Shown here: positions 36,091 to 48,200 of the stretch, piece by piece
Layout: every line of letters begins with the position of its first letter
Position numbering within the stretch: position 1 is the first letter of the stretch
Source of the DNA: Trematomus loennbergii
Taxonomy: Eukaryota > Chordata > Actinopteri > Perciformes > Nototheniidae
Assembly: GCA_012861695.1 (NCBI GenBank)
Contig: JAAOOA010000026.1
Span: 18,464,001 to 18,528,000 of the forward strand
Reading direction: 5' to 3'
Length of the DNA: 64,000 nucleotides
Position numbers and translations under genes: made by a program
Notes under the pieces: model-generated
The model's input: only the letters and a program-made list of their open reading frames with translations
Database searches by the model: none
Told to the model about the DNA's origin: nothing

Positions 36091-39000
36091 CAACCCGGTA
36101 TCACGGCAAGACGTGAACATGTGACGATCTACCATGCTGGGAGACGTGAATATGTCACGGTTTCGTCCCTTCAAACGTGACAGTTACACGGTATTGTTAA
36201 CATGGCCCAACCAGTGGAGAAATACCCGGAAGTGCCTAGCAAATGGTCCGCGCCTATTGGTCGGTTTTTATTGTCAAAATTAGATGTTTTTAATTTATTT
36301 TGTAATCGTCACACTCAATTTCGCCAATGTTCTTGTTGCCCTAGCTGGTCGACACCTCTTTTAGCAGAAACAAAGGCTACATTAATGTATTAAATCGATG
36401 TTAATCCATGTGTGTGGAGGTGAGGATGTGGAATTAACGGACGTGACGTTGTGCGATTGCGTTGCAATTTACAAACTCTTCAACTACAACCCGAATTATA
36501 TTTTAAAACATTTTAAAATGCCTCACGAAGGCCTCACGAAATACTTTAATGTAAATTAAAATGTAAATGTGAAGGAATTGTGGTGTAATGTGGTGATGAC
36601 ATTATTCACCCACGGATCTATGGATTGGGGGTATTGTTCCGCACGGACATTTTAGTTAACCGGACTCCTGTTCATGTGAAATCCGAAAACATTTAAAAAA
36701 AAAAATACTTTATTCCGAGTTTGCTTGCTTTTCTCTTTGGAGGTCATCACATAACGGCATTGTAATACACGGTTCGGCTGCATTAAATATGACATATCTG
36801 CCGTAGTTCTGTATTTATAGAGCCCTGATGAGAAGACTTCTGGACAAACAGGAAGCACTGCCGCCAAAACTGAAAACGTGACGTGGATCATAAATATATC
36901 AGCAACTAAACAATCTTACATTTCTTTTCACGCAATACGTCTCCTTGCAGTATCAATACTAATTCGGTGACTTTTATATTTGATCCAATTGGTAGATAGG
37001 TTATGTATTTACACCATAACGGTGCACAGCTGATAGAAAGGGACACCTACTGGTTAAAGCACGTTATTGCATTTTATTATTTTATTATTTTTCACAAAAA
37101 TGAAACCATCAATAGCAAAAACAGAATTAACTGTCATTAGTAAACCACTCAAATAAAAAAAATCATAAGTGGTTTTGTTTTACATATATTTTAAGGATAA
37201 TAATAGCAATGTAACACTGTCTATGACACTTACTGGATAACACTGATTTGAAAAACATACAGAAAAAACTAATTCACTGCCCTTAATAAAGTATTTAAAT
37301 ATACATTTCAGGTGTGCTGTTTTGTTTAGATCATTAACATCTGGAGCTCTTTTAATGTCCTTTTTGATTATTGTTACACCAGGTCTTGTCAAAACCTTTA
37401 TTCCATATTCAATATCCATTACTAAACAAAACAGCAATTCTACTCCACTACAATTCAGAGGTTAACCTGGTATTTTTACTCCACTACATTTATTTTAGTT
37501 ACTTTGCAGATTCTGATTAATGATGTGAAATATAAACAACCCTTAAATCAGGCTTTAGTTACACCTGAGTAAAATTCAGGGAAAGGTGATTGTCAAGTGC
37601 CAACAATAAGGAGAGATATTTGATAGTTGCTGCTTGAGAAGACTAAACATTTATCTGCAGATCCCTATAAAGTATATTCATTACTCGTTATTCTCTACTA
37701 ATAGTTAATTAAAGACTGTATATAATGGCTATTTTGCATATCCCTTTCAAGATTTTCTAAGGTTCATTGACATATACACAACTAATTCAATAACGTGCTT
37801 TAACCACTAGGTGTTGCACACAAGGTACACACAGCCATAATAACTTTGTATTATGAGTGTAGGACACTTGTGTATGTATAACATCTGAAGATGTGTAGTT
37901 TTATTCATGTTTTCACATAATTGTACAGGATATTGCTATATTATTTCACATGTTTTACTTCTAATATCTGATTTGTAAAACATCACAGACAGAAAGGTAT
38001 ATCCGTCATTTAACAGTAAGCTATTGCAATTCTGAATCCATAGATGTGTCTCCCATCACCCAAATCCCCTGACTATTCTCTCAACTCAGTATTTACATTC
38101 TTATATTCAAAGAAAATCAGTAATATCTTTAAAAACGACAAGTCCTTTTATATCAGCTGTCCACCGTTATGGTGTAAATATAACCTATCTACCAATTGGA
38201 TCAAATATAAAAGTCAACCGAATTAGTATTGATACTGCAAGGAGACGTATTGTGTGAAAAGAAATGTAAGATGTTTAATTGCTGATATATTTATGATCCA
38301 CGTCACGTTTTCAGTTTTGGCGGCAGTGCTTCCTGTTTGTCCAGAAGTCTTCTCATCAGGGCTCTATAAATACAGAACTACGGCAGATATGTCATATTTA
38401 ATGCAGCCGAACCGTGTATTACAATGCCGTTATGTGATGACCTCCAAAGAGAAAAGCAAGCAAACTCGGAATAAAGTATTTTATTTTTTTTAAATGTTTT
38501 CGGATTTCACATGAACAGGAGTCCGGTTAACTAAAATGTCCGTGCGGAACAATACCCCCAACCCATAGATCCGTGGGTGAATAATGTCATTCACCACATT
38601 ACACACATTCCTTCACATTTACATTTTAATTTACATTAAAGTATTTCGTGAGGCCTTCGTGAGGCATTTTAAAATGTTTTAAAATATAATTCGGGTTGTA
38701 GTTGAAGAGTTTGTAAATTGCGTTGCCTGGCAACGCAATCGCACAACGTCACGTCCGTTAATTCCACATCCTCACCTCCACACACATGGATTAACATCGA
38801 TTTAATACATTAATGTAGCCTTTGTTTCTGCTAAAAGAGGTGTCGACCAGCTAGGGCAACAAGAACATTGGCGAAATCGAGTGTGACGATTACAAAATAA
38901 ATTAAAAACATCTAATTTTGACAATAAAAACCGACCAATAGGCGCGGTAGACCATTTGCTAGGCACTTCCGGGTATTTCTCCACTGGTTGGGCCATGTTA

Positions 39001-39107
39001 ACAATACCGTGTAACTGTCACGTTTGAAGGGACGAAACCGTGACATATTCACGTCTCCCAGCATGGTAGATCGTCACATGTTCACGTCTTGCCGTGATAC
39101 CGGGTTG
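36091..39107. mobile_element. Long-inverted-repeat DNA transposon, non-autonomous (3017 bp)
   Basis: Left arm 36091-37069 and right arm 37788-39107 are reverse complements, nearly identical over about 950 bp. They surround a central segment of about 720 bp. The termini are caacccggtatcacggcaag and its complement. An 8-bp duplication, gtcacagg, flanks the element (36083-36090 and 39108-39115). Close to each end are two related copies of an agacgtgaa.atgt motif, possible transposase-binding subterminal repeats. The right arm has about 330 bp (37815-38141) missing from the left, and an extra 10-bp caggcaacgc near 38728. No transposase is found. The duplication length fits hAT, P, Merlin or Novosib-type elements; 9 bp (Mutator-like) is also possible if one base is reassigned. 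A transcript across it could fold into a long hairpin. Confidence 0.9.
37070..37787. other. Central spacer of the long-inverted-repeat element
   Basis: AT-rich loop between the two arms. It contains a 'tttttactccactacatttattt'-type segment near 37473-37500, frequent in fish genomes. A minus-strand ORF of 85 codons (37180-37437) has no recognisable transposase motif. Confidence 0.55.
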
Positions 39108-39115
39108 GTCACAGG
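39108..39115. repeat. Right target-site duplication of the long-inverted-repeat element
   Basis: The sequence gtcacagg is identical to 36083-36090. It is followed by caggcagg, so the local sequence is also a short tandem cagg repeat. Confidence 0.85.
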
Positions 39116-40910
39116 CAGGCAGGTGAGGGGGTCAGATTTCCATTGTGACATACCATACCGTGCCATTTCTTCCTCTTCCCTCAAGACCATTGGGTCCGTG
39201 TGCACTTACGCCTTCATCCGTTATGCATGGCGTTCCATTTGAACCATCAGGCCGTAGAACAACACAGTGGGACATGGTGCAAACCATTTGTTCATACATT
39301 AACCAAATACCCTGCAATGGAGAGCCCACTGTAATGATACCGACTCAGCATTTTTACATTTCTACCATTTTTATATTTCATCTATGCTCTGATTTTTATA
39401 TATTATGTTGCAAGGAGAAACACATTTATTCTGTAATTTCCTGTATGGCCTTATTGTATTAAAAAAAGAAGCTGACACAGATGTATATTCTCCTTGTGGA
39501 GTAATATTTATCATTTTGGCACACACATGTCATGTTATGTAAATCAATGTCATGAGGGACTGATGCCAGGCAGGAAGAATGTGTTTTGCAACACATGCAA
39601 TACAAAGCAGAGGTTATTAAAGTACAGTTTTGAATTTTTTTTTATTGAACATACATTTAGAACATTTATTCTGTTTATACATAGTCCCGCATATTTGTGT
39701 TCCAGTTATTCTTTTAGTTATTTCTTAATGAGTACAAAATAATGATAAACATTTTCTTTTGCCTCTGCCTGATGTAAACAAACTATAACCTTCACAGCAC
39801 TGTAACCATTCCTGTATGTTATGCTCATTTTATTCCATTTTAGCTTGTTCTATTTGGTTTGTATTGCTTTTTATAGACTGTGTGTCAAATATGTTTATTT
39901 GAAAAGCACTTTGAATTGCCTTGTGTTGAAATCTGCAATGTCAATAAACGTGCTTTGCCTTGGATGTGAGTATTACTTGGATAATATATATTGTTTTATT
40001 GTAGCAGCTTTTGCGACATACATACTAAAATATTAAGTTGTTAAGGTGTTTAGTAGAAGCACAACAACACACATATATTAGTTTGAGCGTTGGAAATACC
40101 AGTAGCTGTTTTTTTTTCTCTTTAATATCAAACAGATGCATATCTTTGGTACTGGCTTTACAAATTAAATTCAAAACATAATAGCGGATAGGGGAAATGA
40201 TGAAAGCAATCATTTTTTTTAGCAAGTTTAACTAACCTCTCACGACAAATTTGTTTTAATTTAATATATATGCTCTGAAAACTTTCCATTATATTGAATG
40301 GGTTACTCATAAAAGTCAGAAATAATGGTGATGGTCCAATCAAATTGAATTCACCAGTTTATTGCATCCCATCTGCTGATGACTGCATGGATTGCCAAAA
40401 GCAACTTTGCTGATATTTTTTAATCACATTATAGAAGGGTGATATTAATAAACACTCTTGTGCTTATAAAATAAGATTGTTTAGAAATTGTGGTAAAAAA
40501 TTAAAGAAAACACTGCACCAATTATGTGTATTTGAACGCAAATGAGTAATTTACCCCAAAATGTAAAAGAAAATCACAATTTAGCCTACATATTTTACTG
40601 CAGATTTGAATATGTTTCATGCACTCTCCCCAGTTTATTTAATCTGTACTGCATGGCTGCAGCTTTGCATGCATAAAATGCCTCCATGCTATGCTACATT
40701 CTGACTCCAGGCGGTCCTTGCTTTGAAGCATGATACCCCAGCAACGTTTTGACTTGAATAGGATTCCAAAATGAAATTAACATCCCATTCTCAAAATCAT
40801 TACATTCATGTGTGACATGGTCCTTAATGGTTCCAACCAATCAACACACTCCAGGAGCACCTACAAGTTGTTAACCTACAATGACTATAACTCGCAGCAG
40901 GGCTCTCTGG
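39116..40910. other. Intergenic sequence upstream of PHF24
   Basis: No gene is seen. A non-LTR-type 3' tail is suggested at 39895-39965 (ttgaaaagcactttgaattg, then caataaacgtgctttgcct). The remainder is AT-rich and becomes GC-richer only at the PHF24 promoter. Confidence 0.45.
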
Positions 40911-40928
40911 AGGGGGAGGGGGAGGGGG
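40911..40928 (+). promoter_or_regulatory. G-rich promoter element (three G5 runs)
   Basis: Three runs of five G separated by single A lie directly upstream of the TATA box, preceded by tgg. Such tracts bind Sp1/KLF or MAZ-type zinc-finger factors. With the preceding GG, they could also form a G-quadruplex on the + strand. The position immediately upstream of the predicted PHF24 start is the main support. Confidence 0.5.
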
Positions 40929-40942
40929 CTGAAATACGATGC

Positions 40943-40950
40943 TTATAAAT
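40943..40950 (+). promoter_or_regulatory. TATA box of PHF24
   Basis: The sequence ttataaat precedes, by about 25-30 bp, the start of a GC-richer transcribed-looking exon that ends in a strong donor. This places transcription initiation near 40970-40980. The start itself is inferred. Confidence 0.6.
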
Positions 40951-40974
40951 CCCCAAATTGAACTTCAGTGGCCG

Positions 40975-41333
40975 CCTTTGAGTCTCCTCCTGCCTACAAC
41001 AGCCTGCACGCTGCGTGTCTCCTCAGATGCTGAGGGACTAGCTCAGGAAGGAGGAGGGTGGAGAAAGAGAGAGAGGAAGATTTCAGCACCGGAGCTGTCC
41101 GCGGAGAAGACTCAGTTCCTGCTCAAAGGAGACAAGCTGCTTCCGACTGTACATTTCCACAGTGGGACCTAGAAGAGGGGAAGGAATAATACACTGCCGT
41201 GCCATTCATCTCTCTCGGGAGGGGGCTTCAGAATCACATTCAAGTGAAGTCTTGCCATGCTGGACGGCCGGGCTTGAGACGCAAAGGACAAACTCTCCAC
41301 ATAAGCTGAACAGCAGCCTTTTCACTCTTTACG
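40975..41333 (+). other. phf24: PHF24 exon 1, 5' untranslated (predicted)
   Basis: This is a purine-rich, GC-elevated segment downstream of a TATA box. It ends in 'cactctttacg' with a consensus donor gtgagt at 41334. Neither the frame from 40939 nor the one at 41162 continues into the next coding exon, and the PHF24 start codon lies three bases into exon 2. The exon therefore appears wholly non-coding, as is usual for this gene family. Its 5' boundary is estimated from the TATA position. It contains a REST-like half-site pair at 41082-41100. cDNA or CAGE data would fix both ends. Confidence 0.6.
41082..41100 (+). promoter_or_regulatory. Possible atypical REST/NRSF site (RE1)
   Basis: The sequence ttcagcacc matches the canonical RE1 left half-site exactly. 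It is followed after three bases by gctgtcc, the reverse complement of the right half-site core ggacagc. The halves are thus in convergent rather than canonical tandem orientation. The site lies inside exon 1 of a neuron-specific gene, where REST repression would be expected. Binding is unproven. Confidence 0.4.
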
Positions 41334-44300
41334 GTGAGTCCACACAATGCCACAAGGTTACATAAGAAACCATGCGGGACGCTATACGCAAGGTCTATTT
41401 ATTTTTATGAATGATGTTGTAAACTGTAGCGGGACCCGTATTTGTTGGGAAGCCTCATTACGGATGGGATGCATAAGTAGGTCAGTACGAAAAAGGGGGA
41501 AAGGAGAGTTGCTTTTGTTTCATACAAATCTGCAGAAATTGTGGCAAAAATGTGGGAGTTCTTGCATGTACGTCATTGGCTGCTTTTCTTTTTCTTTTTC
41601 TATGACCTTATAGGAAGTTGCATCCATTCTGCAACTAATGGCACTGGCTGCATAATTCTGAATTCTCTGTAGCAGATGTAATGTGCTTTGCTCCGTCCCA
41701 CAGGGGAGTGCTGCCGTCCATTAAGCTCTCCATCAGTCTTTGCTCACAACCCCTTGTTGTTGATATCTCCCAGCCCACAGAGGGCTTCACAAACCAGCCA
41801 ATACGAGTCCTTGTGTGTGAGTGAGTCCTGCTCCTCACTCTGTGATGGCAGCCTGAGCTCTGCTTATTGTCAGACTCTCTCTGAGCGTCAAGGTTGGCAC
41901 AGAATCCCTTCGCCTGGCAGCGCCTGAATGCCAACGTGATGTCTCCAGTCTAACGATGCATTGAGATTTAAATTCCTCCTCCATTCAGGCACTCTGTTCC
42001 TGAATCTCACACCCCCCGTGTACATTTGCTAAGCCTTGAGCATGCTTTATTTGTGTGTGCACAGGTACAAGTGTTGAAGAGGAGGCAAGACATACCCAAG
42101 GGCGAGTTGTGGTGTCATGCACATAGAAGAGTTTATCTCGGGGCATTGAGATATTTATTTGGTTTATTTAGCCCTGTGTGTCCAAGTGCACGTACATGTT
42201 GCATGTTTTTTAAATGGCTGTTAATGATTCCACTCAGTGGTTATTACAGCGATCAGGGTGAACTCGTTAGTGTAATTAGTTCCAGGTCTTTGCTTCCCTG
42301 GTCCATGGGTGAGATCTTCAGCTAGCGGGGGATTCATTCCCATGAAAAGGCGTGCTTTGTGGTGCTCCCATTCAAAATACCCCCCTCTACCGTCCTCCTC
42401 TTCTGAAACAAGGAATGAAAAGGAGGGCTGGTTGGGATTCTAATCAGCACATAACAGTGACATCCAACAGCTTTGGGAAAGGGAATCATACAGTGAGAGA
42501 AACACATTAGCCTCCTTTTCATGCTTTTATGAGGTAAAATGTGTGTTAACGTAACAGTTTGTCGGACAAATGTCGAAACGGGTCGAAACGGGGTCTGTTG
42601 TCTTGTTGGGTGAATGGAATGTAATATTTCAGATTTACATGATTGTACTTGACATGTTTGGTTCTTATCTTTACATAGCTCAATGGTTCCCAGGTTGGTT
42701 ATTGGATCATCCAATTACATTTTCTCCAATTAAAGCACTGGATATTTACCTTGCCATTGTTCTAAACCATTCTACAGTTGAACTGCTAGCAACACTTAGG
42801 CTTCAACCTAACGATTGACTGCAAAATGTCTTGGTTTGTTTTAAGTGGTCCTAAGTCATAACGCTGGAAACCACTAAAGTCCCTTTGAAAATAATTATTG
42901 TCTCCCAAAAAAAAGTTTTTAAAGCATTTTTCAAAAATCTTACGAGGAAAACTGCCAGTGGAATTTGTGATTCCTTTGAGGTCACCCTCAATTATGTTTT
43001 CTTTGGAGAATTTGAGCAACTTGACTGGCACTTCGAAGAGCGCAGACCAATCTTTCCAATTATTTCGACACCACATGAATGCAGCCTTAAATGCTCCATC
43101 TTGCAGTGTGGACACAAGTGCCGAATAGTTTGTGTATCTGCTTCCCTAAATCAGATTCCCTTCAGAAATGAAATGGGTTCTTCCTTGGCTCATAATACAC
43201 CCTTCCTCCAAGTTTCATTAAAATGGAGCGGGAAGTTTTTTCCGTAATCATGCTCACAGCCATCAGACAAACCGAGTCGGAAACCTAACCTTCTTGTTGA
43301 AGGTAATGATAATTATAAGGTTCACCTTTAAAGGTTAAGTTATTCTAGCTAACGTGCTAAACGGGGCAGTCTTAATAACGTTGACTTTGTGCAACATATT
43401 AAAGCATTACCCTTTTTGGCACCTGGACAGAACAATATATTACTGGGGGAAAAAAGTAATGGTGGACTATTTTTCCGTAGACTGATAAATGGCTGTTGTA
43501 TAAGCCCCTGCAGATCTCAATAACATCCCCATGGTGACACTTGGGCAGCGAAGCACTGAATACTAATAAAGACCTTAAGGTGTCCCTGTTGGCCTCTAAT
43601 ACACTGCTTGCAGAAGAAAATGGATTCCAATTCAAACCAAATTCCTGGTTAAGCATATTATAATCAGCTTTTTCCACCGGCATGTGCGACAAAAATAGAT
43701 CCACCAACATTTATTGGGTGCATAACATTCACAAAATAACTATGGGTTGGAATTAGGAGCTTCACAAATGCGCTAACTATGGACCAGCGATGTGTTTGAT
43801 GCCATTGTTGTTGTCCCGACGTGGTCTGATAGTGTTAAATGAATGAGTAAAGTGCAGACTGGCTTCAACAGGATAACTCAGAGTAGCAGAAACAAAATCA
43901 CAAGGATTTGAGGAGCACTTTGGTGCCACCTTTGAAATAATCAATATTTAATTAAAACCAGGATACTCCTGAGAGCTACATCATCTGAGAGCTCGTTACA
44001 GTCAATTGTTGACGTAAATCACATATACAGTTTCTGGAAGAGTATATAGAGTGTCAGAGAAAATGGGGAAATAAAATGAAAGATATACTACTTGGAATAT
44101 GGATGAAAACAGGAGAATACCGGATCTGAGACACAAAGGCGATGCAATACCGGCAGCTTGAGAATATTCTATCACAGTGCTGCATGACAGAATAACATTT
44201 CCTCTGCCATATGTCAGGTTCAGCCCCAAGGAGTGGCCCTGATTCTCTTCCACTCGTCCAGATCTTTTTTTATCCAGAGGCATTTAAATCATTCAGACGG

Positions 44301-46781
44301 GTCCAGAAGGGAAAACAGAGCAGCACATGTAGCTGCTCCTGCATGAGTCTACTGAACGCCAAGCCTGAGGGACTTTTTATGCCATCCTTTCCCTCAAATG
44401 TAATATCAAAAGTGATTTTGGGTGACTGCTGTGAGTGGCATCGTTTTTTCAAATAATTTTTAGGGAATTTATAACAACTTTGGTAGATTTGGCGATCATT
44501 TCTGTTTAAAAAGATTTAAAAACACAGAAGTAGCACCGGGTATATTGCATATTCATGTCAATGAAGAATAAACATGAGAAAAGGAGAGAATTTGGATACA
44601 TTATTGAAACATTTAATTTGTGGTTTAGTAATAATATAATAATAATAATCCTTTGTTGCACAGGAAATGTGTGTGTGCAAACAGGCCAGGGTTGATTCAG
44701 GAAGTTGGCAGTGTTGGCCAGCTAATTTAAAATATGTTAGCAACCTTTGCAAATGACTCTTTTAATAACTCCAGTAATGAGTTCAATTACCTTTCATTTT
44801 ATTATGGTTTACTTCATCACATATTCAGTATGCGTCTGAAAAAAAGGCAGAATAAATTGTCAAATTTAGTCCTAAAGTTAGCTTAGCAGCACTGTAAAGT
44901 CTCCTGCTAACAATATAGCATACTCATCCGTTTTTACCTAGCACAATGATGATGGTTTTCCGTACGTATTATTTGCCATCTGTTATAAATTACTTTTCAC
45001 AATGCATAATGGGATGCTTTGAGTCCGCTAAATTAGGATATGATTATTCAGGAATTTTGGACATAGCGTAAATAGTAAACAACTTTAACCTTAGCGGGAG
45101 TTGTTAGCTCCCTGTGCTCAGTGTATGTCAGCTGACTGAAAAACACTCTGATTTAACCCAATTGTCAAAAATATAGAGCATAACTTACACCAGTAGCTGT
45201 TTGGACTTTCTTGACCTCTTTATCGTATTTTTAACATTGTCAGATTTCAGCGATTAACAACACAAATAGGATAGTAACAAACCATTGGATTTACATGGAT
45301 ATACATGTGTGTCTTTATTCTGTAGATACTCACTAAAGTGCTGTCATGCATGGAGAACAAACCATCACCTAGCTCTCTAGTGAGTATAAAGAGCACGCAG
45401 GCGTTGAGCTACACAAATCTTGCTGTGGGTTTGGCAGGAAAGAGGTTGATGGGTTTGACAGCCCTGTGGTCAGAAGCTTTCCAATCTCAGACTTGTGAGG
45501 CAACCAATTCACAGGTTGCTCAGCACTGTCTAATAAACTGAGGTGTCAAAGCCAGGCACTGACCCATTTGTGTCAGAATAGACTTATACTCTGAGAGGAA
45601 AAAAAATATGAGACCCTTATTTAACATGTATGAGTTAACCTGAAAATGACAAGGTCTTCTGCATGCTCAGCAGTTTCCTTATCCAGTATTGTTTGAAGAA
45701 AATATATTTGTGACAGGTACATTACCTAGCATCCCGTCTTCAGCTTTCCTTTGAACACACAAGAGTGAACATTTCCGTTATTTAAGTATTGTGAAAAAAC
45801 AATAGTTATTAATAATGCAGGAAAATAGACACCATTGTCTACTCTTATCATTGTTTTATGTACGTCTGTACTGTTTGTTAATAGTTGAGGGAGAGGTTTT
45901 TACTTAGAGTTATGACTGCTTGACTTTCAAAAGGATATATACGGTATCTGTGCCATTTACTGCCGCCATTGATTTGATGGCCTAAGGCCTTGGGGCTTAA
46001 TAGCACTTAGTTTTTTATTATTGTTTCGTTTTTTTCTCTCTTGTGTTTATGTTTATGAAGCCTGTTCACTTTGATAGCCATTAAAGAGCAATTTCTTTAT
46101 CATCCCTTTTAAAATGACACAGCCCATTATCTGCACTGCTCAGTATTTGAGCATCCAACTGTGGTGGCAGCATCTGAGCATTATATCAACCATATAATTA
46201 TGTAATTCTGCCCTCAAGCATGCAAAAGCTTTAAAACGTGCTTATTTGCTTGGGTTCTTGTGAAAGAGGCTGCAGTTTACAAGTTGGCATTTCTGGCATC
46301 CAAAGGCTGCTGCTGTCTCATTTCTGTGCCAGCGATGCCCTGAGCCAGAGTGGGAAGGTCACTTCAGTGGATAATTATGTCCCTATAACAGCGAGTCTGC
46401 CATCCTGTATTGCTTTCAGCCCAAATCTTACTTTTACAGTGCATGTATCAGATGTTTGGATACTTCAGCTAAGAGATCTTTGTATATTTAAGAGATGTAC
46501 ACAATATACAAGCTTATGTTGTCTTAAAGGTTGCTTTTCCTCAATCTTAGAGGTATGGCTGTTGGGATTGGGATTTCAGTCAGTCGACCACATTGATGCA
46601 GACCAATTAAGAACTCAATAGATTGCCATGAAGTGATGCTACGATATTCATAGATCCTAGAGGATAAATCCCACACAAATTGGAATTGTCCCTACCAACA
46701 TTTGGTTGACAATTGGGGTTTCACCAGCTCCTGGTCGGATTGCCATGAGGCTTTCTACATATCAGTGATTAATCGTGACTT

Positions 46782-47763
46782 GGGCTGCATCTCACTTCGG
46801 TTATATGCAATCCTTGCATCCCTCACTTTTCCGTCTTAGTCCATGGAGAGACGCAAGGAAACCACGAGAAGGGAGAAGAAGCAGGGAAATTAGTTTTAAG
46901 AGCAATGGGACGTCCTTTCCTCCGGAGCGTCACCCAGCTCTGTCCCCTTATTTTCACAAACACCCCGCCTCTGTTAGTACACATTTACTGACATAAACAT
47001 TTGTATCATCTGTTGTAGACCCAAATAAATAAAAATAAAATAAGAACTCATTCTCAAAAAAGATAAACGCCATTCTTAAAATGTATAAACGAACAATAGT
47101 TTGATTAATATTGATTTGAGTGCACAATAGAAATAAATAATTGTGAGAAGAAAAAGAGATATGTTATCTATCAAAACCCAGTTAGATTAACATTCATTGG
47201 ATTGCACACTTTGTTTGTTTGTGTGGATATGTAGCACATTAACATTTTAAATAGTACTTAATGACTGACTGAATGGAAATGACAATAAATGAAAATGTAA
47301 AACAAAAAAAGCAATCATGAAAATGTTTCCAATAAATGAATGAAATTATTTTTGACCACTTTGTTCTTCAGATATATCACATATTTGTAACTAAATGATA
47401 CATTAATTGAAACAAAACACGGTATAAACTGAGGAGTGACTCCCGTGAGGTTCATGTGTTTTCTTCACTCCGCTGGGAAACTGCTCTCATGTTAAGAAGC
47501 ATCAGATCAGTGCATGCGCTGCATCGTCCAATCAGTGAGCAATACACAGTAAGGGGGCGGGGCGAGTGTCTGAGGATTTCACCGGAGGCTGGTCTGGTAG
47601 TTCCTCGATTATCGCTCCTCCGTTATCGCTCCTCAATCCTCGCTCCTCTGGCACAAATAAGGGCAGTGGGACTCTACTCAAGATGGCACAGACAAATCTA
47701 CTTCCGGGGATACCGAGGACCGAGGAGCGAGGAAATGAAAGTAAGAGAAGTGAGAAGCAGCCC
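46782..47763. mobile_element. Composite element with gggctgcatctcacttc ends
   Basis: The left terminus gggctgcatctcacttc is inverted at the right terminus (gaagtgagaagcagccc) with one mismatch, giving a 982-bp unit. The outer parts are GC-richer. The middle (about 47000-47420) is AT-rich and looks like a later insertion or unrelated spacer. Near the right end is a 14-bp tandem repeat (47602-47648) followed by an inverted 'gaggagcgagga' block. No transposase ORF is present, and I found no clear target-site duplication. Confidence 0.6.
47602..47648. repeat. 14-bp tandem repeat, about 3.3 units
   Basis: The units are tcctcgattatcgc, tcctccgttatcgc, tcctcaatcctcgc and a partial tcctc. They sit inside the composite element, and their complement recurs at about 47713-47733 (ccgaggaccgaggagcgagg). 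Confidence 0.8.
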
Positions 47764-47929
47764 CAATGAGGACAGAATGTTTTTGGGATGTTCACAAAGA
47801 GGTAAAACTCCAAGCAATTAAGTACAAGATTTGATAAAAAAAACAGAAAAATATATTATGTCTCTGTGCCTAGTGTCTTTTCTTCTTCTTCTGTTTTGTT
47901 GATGTGCTATGTTTTTCAAGAGTAAGTGG

Positions 47930-48200
47930 AGCAGAGTGGACCCAAATGCAGGACACAGAAGCACCTATACCTTATTCAAGGCTACATTTGAAATAGCAAG
48001 GCCAGAACAGAACAGAACTTACCTTCATTACAAACAAGGATCTGCTAGAGGCTAACAGAAAAGCAGGACGAGCATGATGAGGGGATAGAGGACAGGTTTG
48101 TAGGAGGTCATGTGATTGAAGGGCTGATGGGGAACAGGTGAAACTAATAAGGCCAGGGCAGACAGAAAACACAGGAATAAAACAGGAAACGCACAAACCA
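47930..48200. repeat. Dispersed repeat fragment (cccaaatgcaggacacagaa type)
   Basis: The order 'gtggacccaaatgcaggaca', 'acaaacaaggatctg', 'ggggaacaggtgaaactaat', 'acaggaataaaacaggaaac' is that of a frequent teleost interspersed repeat. 12306-12595 resembles it. It has no coding content. Confidence 0.45.

Noticed and set aside
36202..38996. Matching ORFs in both arms of the inverted-repeat element (start MAQPVEKYPE and MIHVTFSVLA)
   Set aside because: They match only because the arms are the same DNA. They are about 60-80 codons, lack recognisable motifs, and I see no sign of selection on protein.
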